The notes below the pieces were generated by a model. The model did no database searches. It worked only from the letters and a program-made list of their open reading frames with translations, and was not told the DNA's origin. Positions 1-8,390 of a DNA stretch of 64,000 nucleotides are shown one piece after another. Position 1 is the stretch's first letter. The number at the start of each line of letters is the position of its first letter. The translations under genes and the position numbers were made by a program. The stretch is from Rhizobium sp. LC145 (GTDB lineage: Bacteria; Pseudomonadota; Alphaproteobacteria; Rhizobiales; Rhizobiaceae): NCBI RefSeq assembly GCF_001005825.1, contig NZ_LBHV01000015.1, forward strand, positions 1 to 64,000. Reading direction: 5' to 3'.

Positions 1-145
1 ACCGGATACGCCGCTGGGGCGATGGCCACCCACAAACAAGGCTTCCCCAGCATAGTTCCAGACAGCTCCTCAAAAACAAGGCCGGGTGTTCATGTGAAAT
101 CCGGATGCCGGTGATTTCTAATGTTATCAAGAACTCGCTGATGTA

Positions 146-480
146 ATGTCGGGCATGACCGAGCGCCCGAGAAAACCACCCTTCCAAGCCGCTGCTCAAC
201 GAAACCGATCTGCCGCTCCTGAAGCCCGAGGCGCCGCATGGTCCTTCGACAACGATCCGGATGAAATGTTCCGCGATGCCTGCCAGTCGGGCCTGGAAGG
301 CATCATCGGCAAGCACCGGGACCCCCGTATCGATCCGGACAAACCGGCGACTGGCTGAAGATCAAATGTGCCCTCAACGACAGCTTCACGGTCGTCGGCT
401 ACGAGCCATCCACGAAAGTGTCGGTCGCGGTCGCAAGCCTTCTCCTGGCGACGTTCAAAGACGTTGGCATAAGCAGAAAG
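146..480 (+). pseudogene. Frameshifted remnant of ATP-dependent DNA ligase (LigD-type ligase domain)
   Basis: The frame from 146 reads SFDNDPDEMFRDACQSGLEGIIGKHRD, split here as DPDEMFRDAC then SGLEGIIGKHRD, which matches the part of LigD-type ligases ending in GLEGIVSKR. The frame then hits a stop near 358. The neighbouring frame continues the family pattern at once with GDWLKIKC and then FTVVGYEPS, typical of the following LigD motif. A +1/-1 frameshift around 345-350 therefore breaks the gene. The upstream catalytic Lys motif and the polymerase and nuclease domains are absent, and no convincing C-terminal OB fold follows. It is a decayed fragment with no expected activity. Family assignment is by motif only, and the exact edges are uncertain. 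Confidence 0.6.
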
Positions 481-693
481 GCTTAAGCACAGGCTTGAGG
501 CCAAGCTTATGTCTAACGAGTATCGACGCGTCGAAGTGATCACGGGTGACCGGCACTGCCTGGATGGTGCTTCACCGCCTCAGCTCCGTGGATCTAGACG
601 AGGCCCTCATCAGGGGGAAGCCAAGATCCGTCGCTTCCGACCGTGAGGGACGCGCCATGGATATTCGTCTTCCATAAACATCCGTCATCATTG
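481..693. other. Non-coding stretch downstream of the ligase relic
   Basis: No supported gene is seen here. Some codons may be further decayed ligase sequence (TAWM-like residues near 555), but this is too weak to call. The TetR gene ends at 694 on the opposite strand. Confidence 0.4.
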
Positions 694-1299
694 TCATTTT
701 GCGGCATCCAACGCGAGGTCAACGATGCGCCTGAATACGTCATCCTCGGCTAGGACGGGATTGTAGCGGCGGGCGGCAAAAACTCCGAGCAGCGCCAGGT
801 AGATGCCCTTGGAGAGCAATTCGGCATCTGTCGCATCGAGTCCCATAAGCGAAAGCTCGCTCACCAGATAACCGATACGCCGCGCTTCGACAGCGCGCAC
901 TTTAGCCGCAGCGACAGGGTCAAGCACCGCCCACGCACTAAACGCCCCCTCGGCGTGCGCTACGTCCACACCATTGTTGCTTGCGTTCAGTACTTCTTCG
1001 GCAAGAGCATGCAAACGTGCGCGCGGAGTGGGCAGGGGAGCGACGGTGGCGATCAGTTGGTCCGTAAAATCCCTCTCCCATCGGTCAAGCAGGGCGGAAA
1101 GCAGATCTGATCGATCCGAAAAATGCCAGTAGAAGGATCCCTTGCTGACCTTCAGTCGTTTCGCGAGACGCTCCACTCGGACGGCATCTATGCCGCCTTC
1201 GGAGAGGGCCGCTAGGCCGGCTAGAACCCAGTCGTCGCGGGTCAGGTCTTGCGTGTTTCTATTCAAATACCTCTCTCCGGTGAGCGAACGCCGAGACAT
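694..1299 (-). CDS. TetR/AcrR family transcriptional regulator
   Basis: A protein of about 200 residues with an N-terminal TetR helix-turn-helix: the stretch around ALSEGGIDAVRVERLAKRL followed by KVSKGSFYWHFSDRSDLL is the classic TetR motif with its F-Y-W-H-F signature. The rest is a helical ligand-binding and dimerisation domain with no recognisable ligand. An ATG at 1311 is also possible (MDGK extension), but it would lie inside the palindrome at 1308-1325, so the inner ATG at 1299 (MSRRS) is preferred. It is divergent from the membrane protein at 1418. The two similar palindromes between them are the likely operators, so it probably represses itself and that gene. Confidence 0.85.
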   Translation of the reverse strand: MSRRSLTGERYLNRNTQDLTRDDWVLAGLAALSEGGIDAVRVERLAKRLKVSKGSFYWHFSDRSDLLSALLDRWERDFTDQLIATVAPLPTPRARLHALAEEVLNASNNGVDVAHAEGAFSAWAVLDPVAAAKVRAVEARRIGYLVSELSLMGLDATDAELLSKGIYLALLGVFAARRYNPVLAEDDVFRRIVDLALDAAK

Positions 1300-1307
1300 C
1301 TTTCCAT

Positions 1308-1325
1308 CCATACGTTCGCGTATGG
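1308..1325. promoter_or_regulatory. Perfect palindrome, probable TetR operator 1
   Basis: CCATACG-TTCG-CGTATGG is a perfect 7-bp inverted repeat with a 4-nt centre, at the 5' end of the tetR-type gene. The right half (CGTATGG) is repeated at 1358-1364. Binding by the adjacent regulator is inferred. Confidence 0.6.
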
Positions 1326-1346
1326 ACTTTGGAAAGGCGTTAAGCT

Positions 1347-1364
1347 ACGTACGCTACCGTATGG
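1347..1364. promoter_or_regulatory. Imperfect copy of the palindrome, probable TetR operator 2
   Basis: ACGTACG-CTAC-CGTATGG keeps the exact right half of the first palindrome, and five of seven positions match in the left half. The centres of the two sites are 39 bp apart, close to four helical turns, so dimers could bind the same DNA face. It lies between the divergent tetR-type gene and the membrane protein. Confidence 0.5.
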
Positions 1365-1417
1365 ATCACTTCAATTAACGTCGCTTGCGCGGCCTTAAAC
1401 AGCGAGGATCGGAAATT

Positions 1418-1840
1418 ATGATCAGGTGGAGCGGAATCGCGATGGTGGTGGTCGGCATTTTGCACATGATCGTGCTGGGTATCGACGCTGTAGGGGAGAT
1501 CCCTGGCTGGGTGAGGTTTGAGCTTTGGACGGCGGAGCACTGGCGACCGCTCCGCGCTCAGGCGCCCGAGCTACTGGTGAGCAATGCCGCCTTCTGGTCG
1601 ACGATCGGCAGCTTTGCTGTGCCACTCATTATGCTTGGCGCTGTGGTGATCTGGCTGGACAAAAGGCAGATTTTCCTCCCCGCATTCCTGGGTTGGTCGC
1701 TGCTGGTTTGGATGGTCACCGCGTCCCTAATAATCGAGGTGAGCGGCTTTCCGCTAGGTATTCCCATAGCGATCTGTCTTATTCTCGGTGTTAAGCAGCA
1801 ACGAGCCGTGCCTCACTTGCGTGACGTCCGTCGCGCGTAG
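1418..1840 (+). CDS. Small four-helix membrane protein (DUF6463-like)
   Basis: About 140 residues with four hydrophobic segments: residues 4-22 (IAMVVVGILHMIVLGI), about 60-80 (FAVPLIMLGAVVIWL), 86-106 (FLGWSLLVWMVTASLII) and 108-125. The pattern resembles the DUF6463 family of small membrane proteins, which are often next to TetR regulators. The ATG at 1418 is preferred over an upstream TTG at 1385 because it has a GAGGAT ribosome site and starts just before the first helix. No function is known. The divergent TetR gene and the two palindromes suggest the protein is induced by a small hydrophobic ligand. Confidence 0.65.
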   Translation: MIRWSGIAMVVVGILHMIVLGIDAVGEIPGWVRFELWTAEHWRPLRAQAPELLVSNAAFWSTIGSFAVPLIMLGAVVIWLDKRQIFLPAFLGWSLLVWMVTASLIIEVSGFPLGIPIAICLILGVKQQRAVPHLRDVRRA

Positions 1841-2130
1841 CTCAATTTTCCTGAGAGAGTAATTCAGTAAAACATTTGGAAGGGTGGCTGCATTACCGGA
1901 GGCCGTGTTGCAGGACTTTACGGCGTTCTGGCCCAGCGTCTCCTGCTGGCGCTGTTGTCGGCAGCGGGAACATTTTTTTCACGACGTCCTCCACGCACGA
2001 GGTTCCCTTTCAAGTGGCGCCACTTCCACTTGCCTTCGTGTCCACAGCAAGGCCGTGAGTGGATACGATTTTTTTCAGTTGTGACGCTCGCCCCAGACGA
2101 AACGAACCTCACAAGCCAAGCTGGCGCCGT
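1841..2130. other. Non-coding gap
   Basis: About 290 bases between the small membrane protein and the 3' end of the DUF899 gene. Short overlapping open frames here lack ribosome sites and family-like sequence. No clear hairpin or repeat was seen. Confidence 0.5.
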
Positions 2131-2877
2131 TCAGTGCCTAGCTGCTCCCAAATCGTCGGAATGTCCCTCCTTCAAGCGACGCCATTGAGAGATGGGGCGG
2201 CCATCACGTCGAAACGGATGGTTGGTTTTGCCCCAGTGCTGTGGCCAGCCGGCTGGCGAGTCTTCCCAGTCCTCTTGCCGTCCATAGACCGTCAGGTCGA
2301 GCAGGCGGTAGCTGTTATCCATCGCCTCGACGCCACGACGGGTGGTCCAATAGGTCTCGAACACGTCAGACCCGCGCCTCAAATAGCAAACGAGGTACAT
2401 CAATCCGATACGGCGGCCGACGAGCAGCGTATCGAGTGAGTCCTGGGCCGAGTACCAAGGCATCTTCCAACCCATGAAGTCGCGGTATCGGGCGCTCTCC
2501 TCATAAGACCCTTGGCTGAAGGTGGCGTAAGTGACGTCGCGGGAATGTATATGGGAGAGTTCGTGCACCTGCGTCGTGAAGAAAGTGCAACCCTCGCATT
2601 GCTCGGGTGTCGGCTTGCCTTCGAACCACATGTGATAATAGGCGATGAGCATCTGGCGCCCCTCGAACGCGTCCAACAGCGTCACCGGCCCACCTTCGCC
2701 TACGAGCGGAGTGGCGCCATCGACCTTTATCATCGGCAGCTGCCGGCGGGCCGCTGCGATTGCGTCACCCTCTCTGGTATGTGCCTTCTCGCGAATGCGC
2801 AATGCGTCCAACTTTGCCTGAAACGTCGCTTGATCGACGACTTCGGGTGCTGCAGAGTTTACTTTGTCATCAGACAT
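2131..2877 (-). CDS. DUF899 family thioredoxin-like protein
   Basis: 248 residues, the usual size for DUF899 proteins, which have a thioredoxin-like fold. Family-typical stretches are visible: LLDAFEGRQMLIAYYHMW, a C-E-G-C pair (residues 94 and 97), FFTTQVHELSHIHSRDVT and the C-terminal WPQHWGKTNH. The Cys pair sits where a redox CxxC would be expected, but no reaction has been assigned to the family with confidence. The preceding TCTCCT complement gives a GGAGA ribosome site. It lies downstream of the MFS exporter gene on the same strand with a gap of about 60 bases, so the two may be co-transcribed. Confidence 0.8.
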   Translation of the reverse strand: MSDDKVNSAAPEVVDQATFQAKLDALRIREKAHTREGDAIAAARRQLPMIKVDGATPLVGEGGPVTLLDAFEGRQMLIAYYHMWFEGKPTPEQCEGCTFFTTQVHELSHIHSRDVTYATFSQGSYEESARYRDFMGWKMPWYSAQDSLDTLLVGRRIGLMYLVCYLRRGSDVFETYWTTRRGVEAMDNSYRLLDLTVYGRQEDWEDSPAGWPQHWGKTNHPFRRDGRPISQWRRLKEGHSDDLGAARH

Positions 2878-2940
2878 GATCGTCTCCTGTTGTTTGATGG
2901 ATGGCGCTCGAGTTGGTGTGTTGGGCGTTGGCGCCTGCGC

Positions 2941-4158
2941 TCACTCGGCAGGGGCCAATGCCGAAGCAGGCGTCTGCGAAACCACATCGGGGGCCCGTTG
3001 CGTGACAATCAGGATGGCTGCAAGCAGAGCACAGGTGGCGGTCACATAGAGCGGCGCGCTTGTCCCAAAGCTGTCGACAGCGATCCCACCGACGATGGCA
3101 CCTAGGGTAATGCCGAACTGAATGACGGCCAGAAAGAGCCCACCCACACCCTCGAGCTGATCGGGCGCGGCACGACCCATCCACGTCTGGGTCATCACCG
3201 GTCCCGCGCCTATGGCGACGCCCCAGGCAGCGGCGAAGGCAAGCACCGCGACGTAGCTGTTGCTAAGGGTCGACAGGCCTATCGTGGCGATCCCCAGCAC
3301 CAGGAACGTGGTGGCGAAGCCATCGCGAAGCACACGGTCGGCGAACACGCCGGCGATTGCGCTGCCGAGCAGACTGGCGAGACCGAGCACCAATAGAACG
3401 GGAGCGATCGAAGTCGCATCGAGCCCCCCCTCGCTTTCGAGGTAGGGCCGCATGAAGGTGAAGCCGCACACTTCTCCGCCAAAGAACAGAAGTCCAACGA
3501 CCAATCCCACCCGCACGTGCCGCCGCTTCAGCAAGCCGAACAGGCTCGAAAGGCTGGTTGCACCCGTCGCCGGCACGCTCGGCAAGCAGATGATCTGTAG
3601 TAGCAACGCGAGCAAACCGGCCCCGGCTGCGGCCATGAACGCTACTCGCCAGCCGAATGCTTCTCCGATGAGGGTACTGGCCGCCGGCGCAATGACTAGG
3701 CCTGCGGAAAGGCCCATGAATACGATAGACATGCCCTTACCCATGTCTTCGATGGAGACAAGCCGGACCACGGTCGCACCAGCCAGGGCAAAGAAGCCGC
3801 CAATAGCGATACCGAGCAGCGTACGGGCGGCAAGCAGCACAAGATAATCTGCCGTGAGCGCGACTGCGATGTTGGAGGCAACCACCAAGGCACAGAGCAT
3901 GAGGTTGATCAGCTTGCGGTCCAGCCGACCGATGATGAGTGCCACCGTGGGAGCTGCGATGCCGGCAAAGACCGCCGTAAGGGTCACCGCCTGACCGGCG
4001 GCACCTTCCGTAACGCCTAGATCAGCAGCCATAGGCGTAAGTACCGCCATAGGCAGCAATTCGCTGCTGATCAGAGCAAAGCTTCCGAAGGTAAGCGAGA
4101 CGACGGAAAGCCAGGTCGATACAGACCAGGCGCTGCTCTTGGGGATCGGTTCAGACAT
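2941..4158 (-). CDS. MFS transporter, drug:H+ antiporter (DHA1) type
   Basis: 405 residues with about twelve hydrophobic segments. The N-terminal part (SFALISSELLPMAVLTPMAADLGVTEG) and the loop GRLDRKLINL are typical of DHA1 exporters such as AraJ, YdhP or NepI-type sugar, nucleoside or drug efflux proteins. A GGAGGACAAG ribosome site precedes the ATG. It sits in the inner membrane and probably exports a small molecule using the proton gradient; the substrate cannot be read from sequence. It precedes the DUF899 gene on the same strand. The dehydrogenase and AraC genes lie upstream across a gap of about 480 bases. Confidence 0.85.
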   Translation of the reverse strand: MSEPIPKSSAWSVSTWLSVVSLTFGSFALISSELLPMAVLTPMAADLGVTEGAAGQAVTLTAVFAGIAAPTVALIIGRLDRKLINLMLCALVVASNIAVALTADYLVLLAARTLLGIAIGGFFALAGATVVRLVSIEDMGKGMSIVFMGLSAGLVIAPAASTLIGEAFGWRVAFMAAAGAGLLALLLQIICLPSVPATGATSLSSLFGLLKRRHVRVGLVVGLLFFGGEVCGFTFMRPYLESEGGLDATSIAPVLLVLGLASLLGSAIAGVFADRVLRDGFATTFLVLGIATIGLSTLSNSYVAVLAFAAAWGVAIGAGPVMTQTWMGRAAPDQLEGVGGLFLAVIQFGITLGAIVGGIAVDSFGTSAPLYVTATCALLAAILIVTQRAPDVVSQTPASALAPAE

Positions 4159-4637
4159 CTTGTCCTCCTAGTTCGACGTTCGTGGCAGTTGCACAAGGCT
4201 AACGCCGGCGCGACATCGAGCGAGAGTGACAAATGTGTCGGGATTTAACCGACCCATGTGAGAGCCGGTCGTCCGCGATCAAGCTTCACTTAGTTGAGGC
4301 AGAGTTTGCCCCAGGCGGTTGTACGCTCATTTTTGGTCGTTCACCCACTTTCCCTGGAATGCCTGCAAGCGGCCAGTCTGCTCAGTGCTCAGTGAAGTCA
4401 GCACTGGGGTGGGAAATGGACTGGCCAGTTTTGGGTGGCCAAGCCCGGAAAGCTGCCCTTCACCTAGTGACCGAACTTCGGCAGCTCTGCGCTCAAATAC
4501 GAATATCGCACCCCAAAAAGCGTCAACCCTTCGACGGTCCCAAGGGGAACGAGCCATTCGCCAGGCGGCGGCGCATTCCCTTTGCTTCATTGGCCAAAGC
4601 GGCAATGGTGTCACCACTTTGGCTACCGCAGGTCCGG
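4159..4637. other. Long non-coding gap
   Basis: About 480 bases between two minus-strand genes. All open frames here are short, overlap one another on both strands and resemble no family. The region may hold the MFS promoter, but no site was recognised. Such a long gap is unusual compared with the rest of the window and fits an acquired or rearranged segment. Confidence 0.5.
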
Positions 4638-5390
4638 TTACAAACCTGCCTCGGCCATCCAAAGCTCTGCGTCCGCACCACCGGGAATACGCAGTGGGGC
4701 AGATGGGTCGGTGGCAGCTCGCCAAACCGCCTCTGCCACGTCAGGCGCATGGGTCACGGGACCTGTGTCTTCCTGCACACTCTTTACGAATTGCTGGAGA
4801 AGCGGGACGTAGTCCGGATCGTCCATGCCACGCAGATGCGGACGAGCATTGGCGCCAAAGCTCGTTTCCGGCGCACGGCCCGGCAGAACGATATGGACGC
4901 GCACACCAAATGGCTCCATTTCCACCGCCAATGACTCGGTGAAGGCGTTTACCGCGGCCTTGCTCGCGCGGTAGACCCCAACGACCGGCAATGTCTTGAC
5001 CGTCACCGTGGAAGTGACGTTGATGATGACCCCAGCCCGGCGTCGTCGCATTTGCGGCACTACAGCCTGAACCATCGCGAGTGTTCCGATCGTATTCGTC
5101 TGAAACAGCGCCTGGACCGTTTCTGGTGCTGTCAGTTCGACCGGAGATGGAGCACCGAAGCCGGCATTGTTGACCAGAACGTCGATGCGGCCTGCTGCCT
5201 CCACTGCCCGCGCGATGCTTGTCGAATCGGTGACGTCGAGCGCAAGCATGCGCAGGCGCCTGGAGGCCGGCAGCAAATCTTCGTTGGGTGTTCGCATCGT
5301 CGCGATCACGTCCCAACCCCTTTCGAGGAACAGTTTTGCGGTTTCCAGACCGAATCCGGACGAGCAACCGGTGATCAATATCGTAGGCAT
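4638..5390 (-). CDS. Short-chain dehydrogenase/reductase (SDR)
   Basis: A classical SDR of about 250 residues. The nucleotide-binding motif T-G-C-S-S-G-F-G is at the N-terminus. NNAG follows near residue 77, and the catalytic triad is Ser near 127 with Y-R-A-S-K near 140-144. The first acidic position after beta-2 (TMRTP) lacks the Asp typical of NAD-specific enzymes and has Arg, so NADP(H) use is likely. Three in-frame ATGs occur within five codons. The last (5390, MPTILITG) follows GGAG at good spacing and is preferred; the first is at 5402. It faces the AraC gene at 5488 and is the likely target of that regulator. The substrate is unknown. Confidence 0.88.
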   Translation of the reverse strand: MPTILITGCSSGFGLETAKLFLERGWDVIATMRTPNEDLLPASRRLRMLALDVTDSTSIARAVEAAGRIDVLVNNAGFGAPSPVELTAPETVQALFQTNTIGTLAMVQAVVPQMRRRRAGVIINVTSTVTVKTLPVVGVYRASKAAVNAFTESLAVEMEPFGVRVHIVLPGRAPETSFGANARPHLRGMDDPDYVPLLQQFVKSVQEDTGPVTHAPDVAEAVWRAATDPSAPLRIPGGADAELWMAEAGL

Positions 5391-5487
5391 AGACATCTCC
5401 ATACAAAAGAAACGATCCTATCGTAATGACCAGACAAAGGACTTAATATAAGCTATAGTCCGCATTTCTTTAGCGTTAGTCCAGATA

Positions 5488-6387
5488 ATGACCGTCGATC
5501 CTCTTGCCGAATTCGTCGCTCTGCTACAGCCTGCCGCCCGCTTCTCGAAGCTGGTGGAATGTGCGGGCTCATGGCGAATTCATCGTGAAGCGACAGGCGA
5601 ACCATTCTATTGCGCGATCTTAGAGGGGAGTTGTCGCGTCACGTTTGACGATCATCAATCATTCATCCTTCAGGCCGGCGACTTTGTACTCGCGCCAGCG
5701 ATGCGGAACCTGGTCAACGAGAGCATCGATGCGCCGGCCGATCTGTCAGCCATGATCCCGACACAGGTTGGCGAAGGGTATTTCCGGGTCGGACGCCGTG
5801 ACGGTCCTGCCGATCTGCGCATGCGGATCGGCCATTGCAGCTTCGGCACGCCGGATTCAGCTCTGCTTGTCTCACTGTTGCCGGATGTGGTTCTCGTTCG
5901 CGATCGACCCCGGCTTGCCACACTGATGCAGTTGGTCGACGAGGAAACGCGTGAGCAGCGAGCGGCACGCGAGATCGTGCTGGCGCGGCTTCTCGAGGTA
6001 GTGTTGATCGAGGCGTTACGATCCGGAACGGAAACCACATCCGCGCCCGGCCTGAGCCGCGGCTTGGATGATGAACGCCTGGCGGCCGCGCTTCATGCGA
6101 TGCATGCTCGCCCTGAACATCCTTGGACCGTCGCCGATCTTGCTAACGAAGCCGCACTGTCCCGTTCGGCTTTCTTTGCGCGTTTCAACCGCATCGTCGG
6201 CCTCCCCCCGATGGAGTATCTGCTGGCTTGGCGCATGGCACTCGCAAAGCAGCTATTGCGAAACAGGAACCTCGCGATCGATCAGGTGGCGGAACGCGTG
6301 GGCTATGGGTCGGCAAGCACCTTTAGCGTTGCATTTGTGCGGCATGCCGGAATGCCGCCGGCTCGATATGCACGCACGGTAGGCTAG
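5488..6387 (+). CDS. AraC family regulator with N-terminal cupin domain
   Basis: 299 residues. The N-terminal half is a cupin-type ligand-binding domain (FYCAILEGSCRVTFDDHQ, then LQAGDFVLAPA) like the cupin_6 group of AraC regulators. The C-terminal hundred residues hold the two AraC helix-turn-helix motifs: WTVADLANEAALSRSAFFARF and IDQVAERVGYGSASTFSVAF. Regulators of this group often control a neighbouring oxidoreductase or exporter. It is divergent from the SDR gene with about 100 bases between, which is the likely control region. The AT-rich stretch at about 5445-5475 may hold the promoter. The effector is unknown. Confidence 0.88.
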   Translation: MTVDPLAEFVALLQPAARFSKLVECAGSWRIHREATGEPFYCAILEGSCRVTFDDHQSFILQAGDFVLAPAMRNLVNESIDAPADLSAMIPTQVGEGYFRVGRRDGPADLRMRIGHCSFGTPDSALLVSLLPDVVLVRDRPRLATLMQLVDEETREQRAAREIVLARLLEVVLIEALRSGTETTSAPGLSRGLDDERLAAALHAMHARPEHPWTVADLANEAALSRSAFFARFNRIVGLPPMEYLLAWRMALAKQLLRNRNLAIDQVAERVGYGSASTFSVAFVRHAGMPPARYARTVG

Positions 6388-6714
6388 GAAAGCGATGATG
6401 GACATATAGCCAACTGCCAGCGAGGATCACTCAGTTTTGGAATGGCAGGTTTGTGCCAGAAGTGGCCATGGTCGGCTGAGAATCGTACGTTCGCATTTGA
6501 GGCGGCCGCGCCGAGAGAAGGCGTCCGGTTCCGGTTCCTGCACTGTCGTACGTTGTACTCGAGCGAACGGCAGGTTTCGGGTGCCGCAGAAACGCTACGA
6601 ACGGCCGCAATTGGGGTCGGGACCTGCTGTCGTGGGTTTTGAGGCGGCCTCTAGAACTTTCGCGGCAGGGAAAATGTGACAAAGATGCCCGGCACTTTAC
6701 AATCGAGGTCTGAC
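6388..6714. other. Non-coding gap at the edge of the purine island
   Basis: About 330 bases with no supported gene. Open frames on both strands overlap and look unlike known proteins. The 3' end (TTTACAATCGAGGTCTGAC) holds the GAGG ribosome site of the next gene. The change from loosely packed genes to tightly packed catabolic operons occurs here. Confidence 0.5.
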
Positions 6715-7500
6715 ATGCGTTTTGCCATCAATCACATCGCAGCGCCGAAGCTGACGCTTGCCGAATTCTTCGCCACGGCCAATGCGCTCGGCCTCAAGGA
6801 GGTGGAGATCCGCAACGATCTCCCCGATATCGTCGGGACGGTGCGGCCTGAGGTCGTGAGGGAAGCGGCCGAAAAGGCGGGCCTCACCATCATTTCCATC
6901 AATGCCCTTTATCCGTTCAACGTCTGGTCGGGTGATCTGCCTGGCCGCGCTACCGCCCTTGCCGATTATGCCGCGGCAAGCGGTGCGAGGGCGCTCGTCA
7001 TGTGTCCTCTGAACGATGGGGCAAGGGTCCCATTCGGCGACCTCGTCGCGGCGTTGAAGGAGATGAGGCCGATCCTGGCCGATCGCGGGCTGACCGGGCT
7101 TGTGGAGCCGCTCGGCTTTCCGATTTCGTCCCTGCGCACCAAGCGCGAAGCCATCGAGGCGATCGACGCGGCCGACGGCGGCGATGTCTATAGGCTCGTG
7201 CACGACACCTTCCACCATCATCTTGCCGGGGAGGCCGAGTTTTTCCCTGAGCGGACAGGGCTTGTCCATATCTCCGGCGTTACGGATGGGACCCTCACGG
7301 CGGAGGAGATGCTCGACGCTCACCGGGTGTTGGTGGACGCCTCGGATCGACTGGAGAACCTATCGCAAATCAGGGCCTTGATCGCCGGGGGCTTCAAAGG
7401 CCCGTACAGCTTCGAGCCGTTTGCCACCGAAATTCATGCGCTTGCGGATGCCAAGGCGTCGGTGCGCGACAGCATGGCCTATATCGATGCCTCGGTTTGA
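6715..7500 (+). CDS. TIM-barrel sugar isomerase, 2-keto-myo-inositol isomerase (IolI)-like
   Basis: About 261 residues of the xylose-isomerase-like TIM-barrel superfamily (AP endonuclease 2 family). Metal-binding positions of this fold are visible: EIRND after the second strand, LVEPLGF (Glu), HDTFHHH (the Asp and His cluster), and SFEPF near the end. The opening MRFAINHIAAP is characteristic of 2-keto-myo-inositol (inosose) isomerases. The ATG at 6715 follows GAGG; an upstream ATG at 6676 lacks a good site and adds unconserved residues. Given its place beside purine and glyoxylate genes, a hydroxypyruvate or similar ketose isomerase role is an alternative. A separate Hyi is encoded at 23885. 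Confidence 0.75.
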   Translation: MRFAINHIAAPKLTLAEFFATANALGLKEVEIRNDLPDIVGTVRPEVVREAAEKAGLTIISINALYPFNVWSGDLPGRATALADYAAASGARALVMCPLNDGARVPFGDLVAALKEMRPILADRGLTGLVEPLGFPISSLRTKREAIEAIDAADGGDVYRLVHDTFHHHLAGEAEFFPERTGLVHISGVTDGTLTAEEMLDAHRVLVDASDRLENLSQIRALIAGGFKGPYSFEPFATEIHALADAKASVRDSMAYIDASV

Positions 7501-7506
7501 GCCGGC

Positions 7507-7533
7507 GGCAAAGGCCTCGTTCGGGCCTTCGCC
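7507..7533. terminator. Hairpin between convergent genes
   Basis: GGCAAAGGCC and GGCCTTCGCC form a 10-position stem with one mismatch and a 7-nt loop just after the stop of the isomerase gene and before the 3' end of the ureidoglycine aminohydrolase gene. No T-run follows, so termination is only suggested by position. Confidence 0.4.
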
Positions 7534-7565
7534 TAAAATACATCGCTTCGTCGTGAAGCCTGCCG

Positions 7566-8390
7566 TTAGCGCGACAGCTTCATGTGGCGGTTGACGTCCT
7601 TGTAGAGGAGGTAGCGGAATTTGCCCGGTCCGGCGGCATAGCAGGCCTGCGGGCAAAAGGCGCGCAGCCACATGAAGTCGCCGGCCTGAACTTCTACCCA
7701 GTCCTGGTTCAAGCGGTAAACCGCCTTGCCTTCAAGGACGTAGAGACCGTGTTCCATCACATGGGTTTCCTCGAAGGGGATGACGGCTCCGGGCTCGAAG
7801 GTGACGATCGTGACGTGCATGTCGTGACGCAGGTCCAATGGATCGACGAAGCGGGTGGTCGCCCATTTTCCGTCAGTTCCCGGCATCGGCGTCGGTGCGA
7901 TATCCTGTTCATTGGCGAAGATCGGCTCCGGAGCCTCCAGCCCTTCGACAAATTCATAGGATTTGCGGACCCAGTGGAAACGTGCGGCAGCCGATCCATG
8001 ATTTCGCAGACGCCAGCCGCTCGAGGGCGGCAGGAACGCGAAGCCGCCGGAGCGCAGCACATGGCTTGCTCCGCCAAGCTCGATCGTCACCTCTCCCTCG
8101 AGGACGAAAAGGGCGCCCTCGGCATTGGGATCGACTTCCGGCCGATCGCTGCCGCCTTCCGGGGCGACTTCCATGATGTATTGGGAGAAGGTTTCCGCAA
8201 AGCCTGACAGGGGACGCGAAAGCACCCAGAGGCGTGTGCCGTTCCAGAAAGGCAGGTAGCTCGTGACGATGTCCATCATCACGCCTCTGGGGATGACGGC
8301 ATAGGCTTCGGTGAAGACCGCGCGGCCGGTCAGAAGCGCCGACTGTTCCGGGTGGCCGCCTGTCGGCGCGAAATAGGTTGACTTGCTCAC
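7566..8390 (-). CDS. allE: (S)-ureidoglycine aminohydrolase
   Basis: 274 residues in a bicupin arrangement. The first cupin contains EGALFVLEGEVTIELGG and GGFAFLPP; the second has HVTIVTFEPGAVIPFEETHVMEHGLYVLEGKAVY with the metal-binding E-x5-H-x3-H pattern typical of YlbA/AllE. The enzyme converts (S)-ureidoglycine to (S)-ureidoglycolate and ammonia in allantoin breakdown. The start chosen is GTG at 8390, preceded by GGAG; the much longer upstream frame has no homology. It is divergent from the purine permease, with a control region of about 310 bases between them. Ureidoglycolate lyase, which takes the product, is encoded at 10097. Confidence 0.88.
   Translation of the reverse strand: MSKSTYFAPTGGHPEQSALLTGRAVFTEAYAVIPRGVMMDIVTSYLPFWNGTRLWVLSRPLSGFAETFSQYIMEVAPEGGSDRPEVDPNAEGALFVLEGEVTIELGGASHVLRSGGFAFLPPSSGWRLRNHGSAAARFHWVRKSYEFVEGLEAPEPIFANEQDIAPTPMPGTDGKWATTRFVDPLDLRHDMHVTIVTFEPGAVIPFEETHVMEHGLYVLEGKAVYRLNQDWVEVQAGDFMWLRAFCPQACYAAGPGKFRYLLYKDVNRHMKLSR

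Noticed and set aside
4233..4942. Overlapping open frames at the 5' side of the SDR gene's end
   Set aside because: They overlap on both strands, have unusual composition and no homology, and part of them is antisense to the SDR gene.
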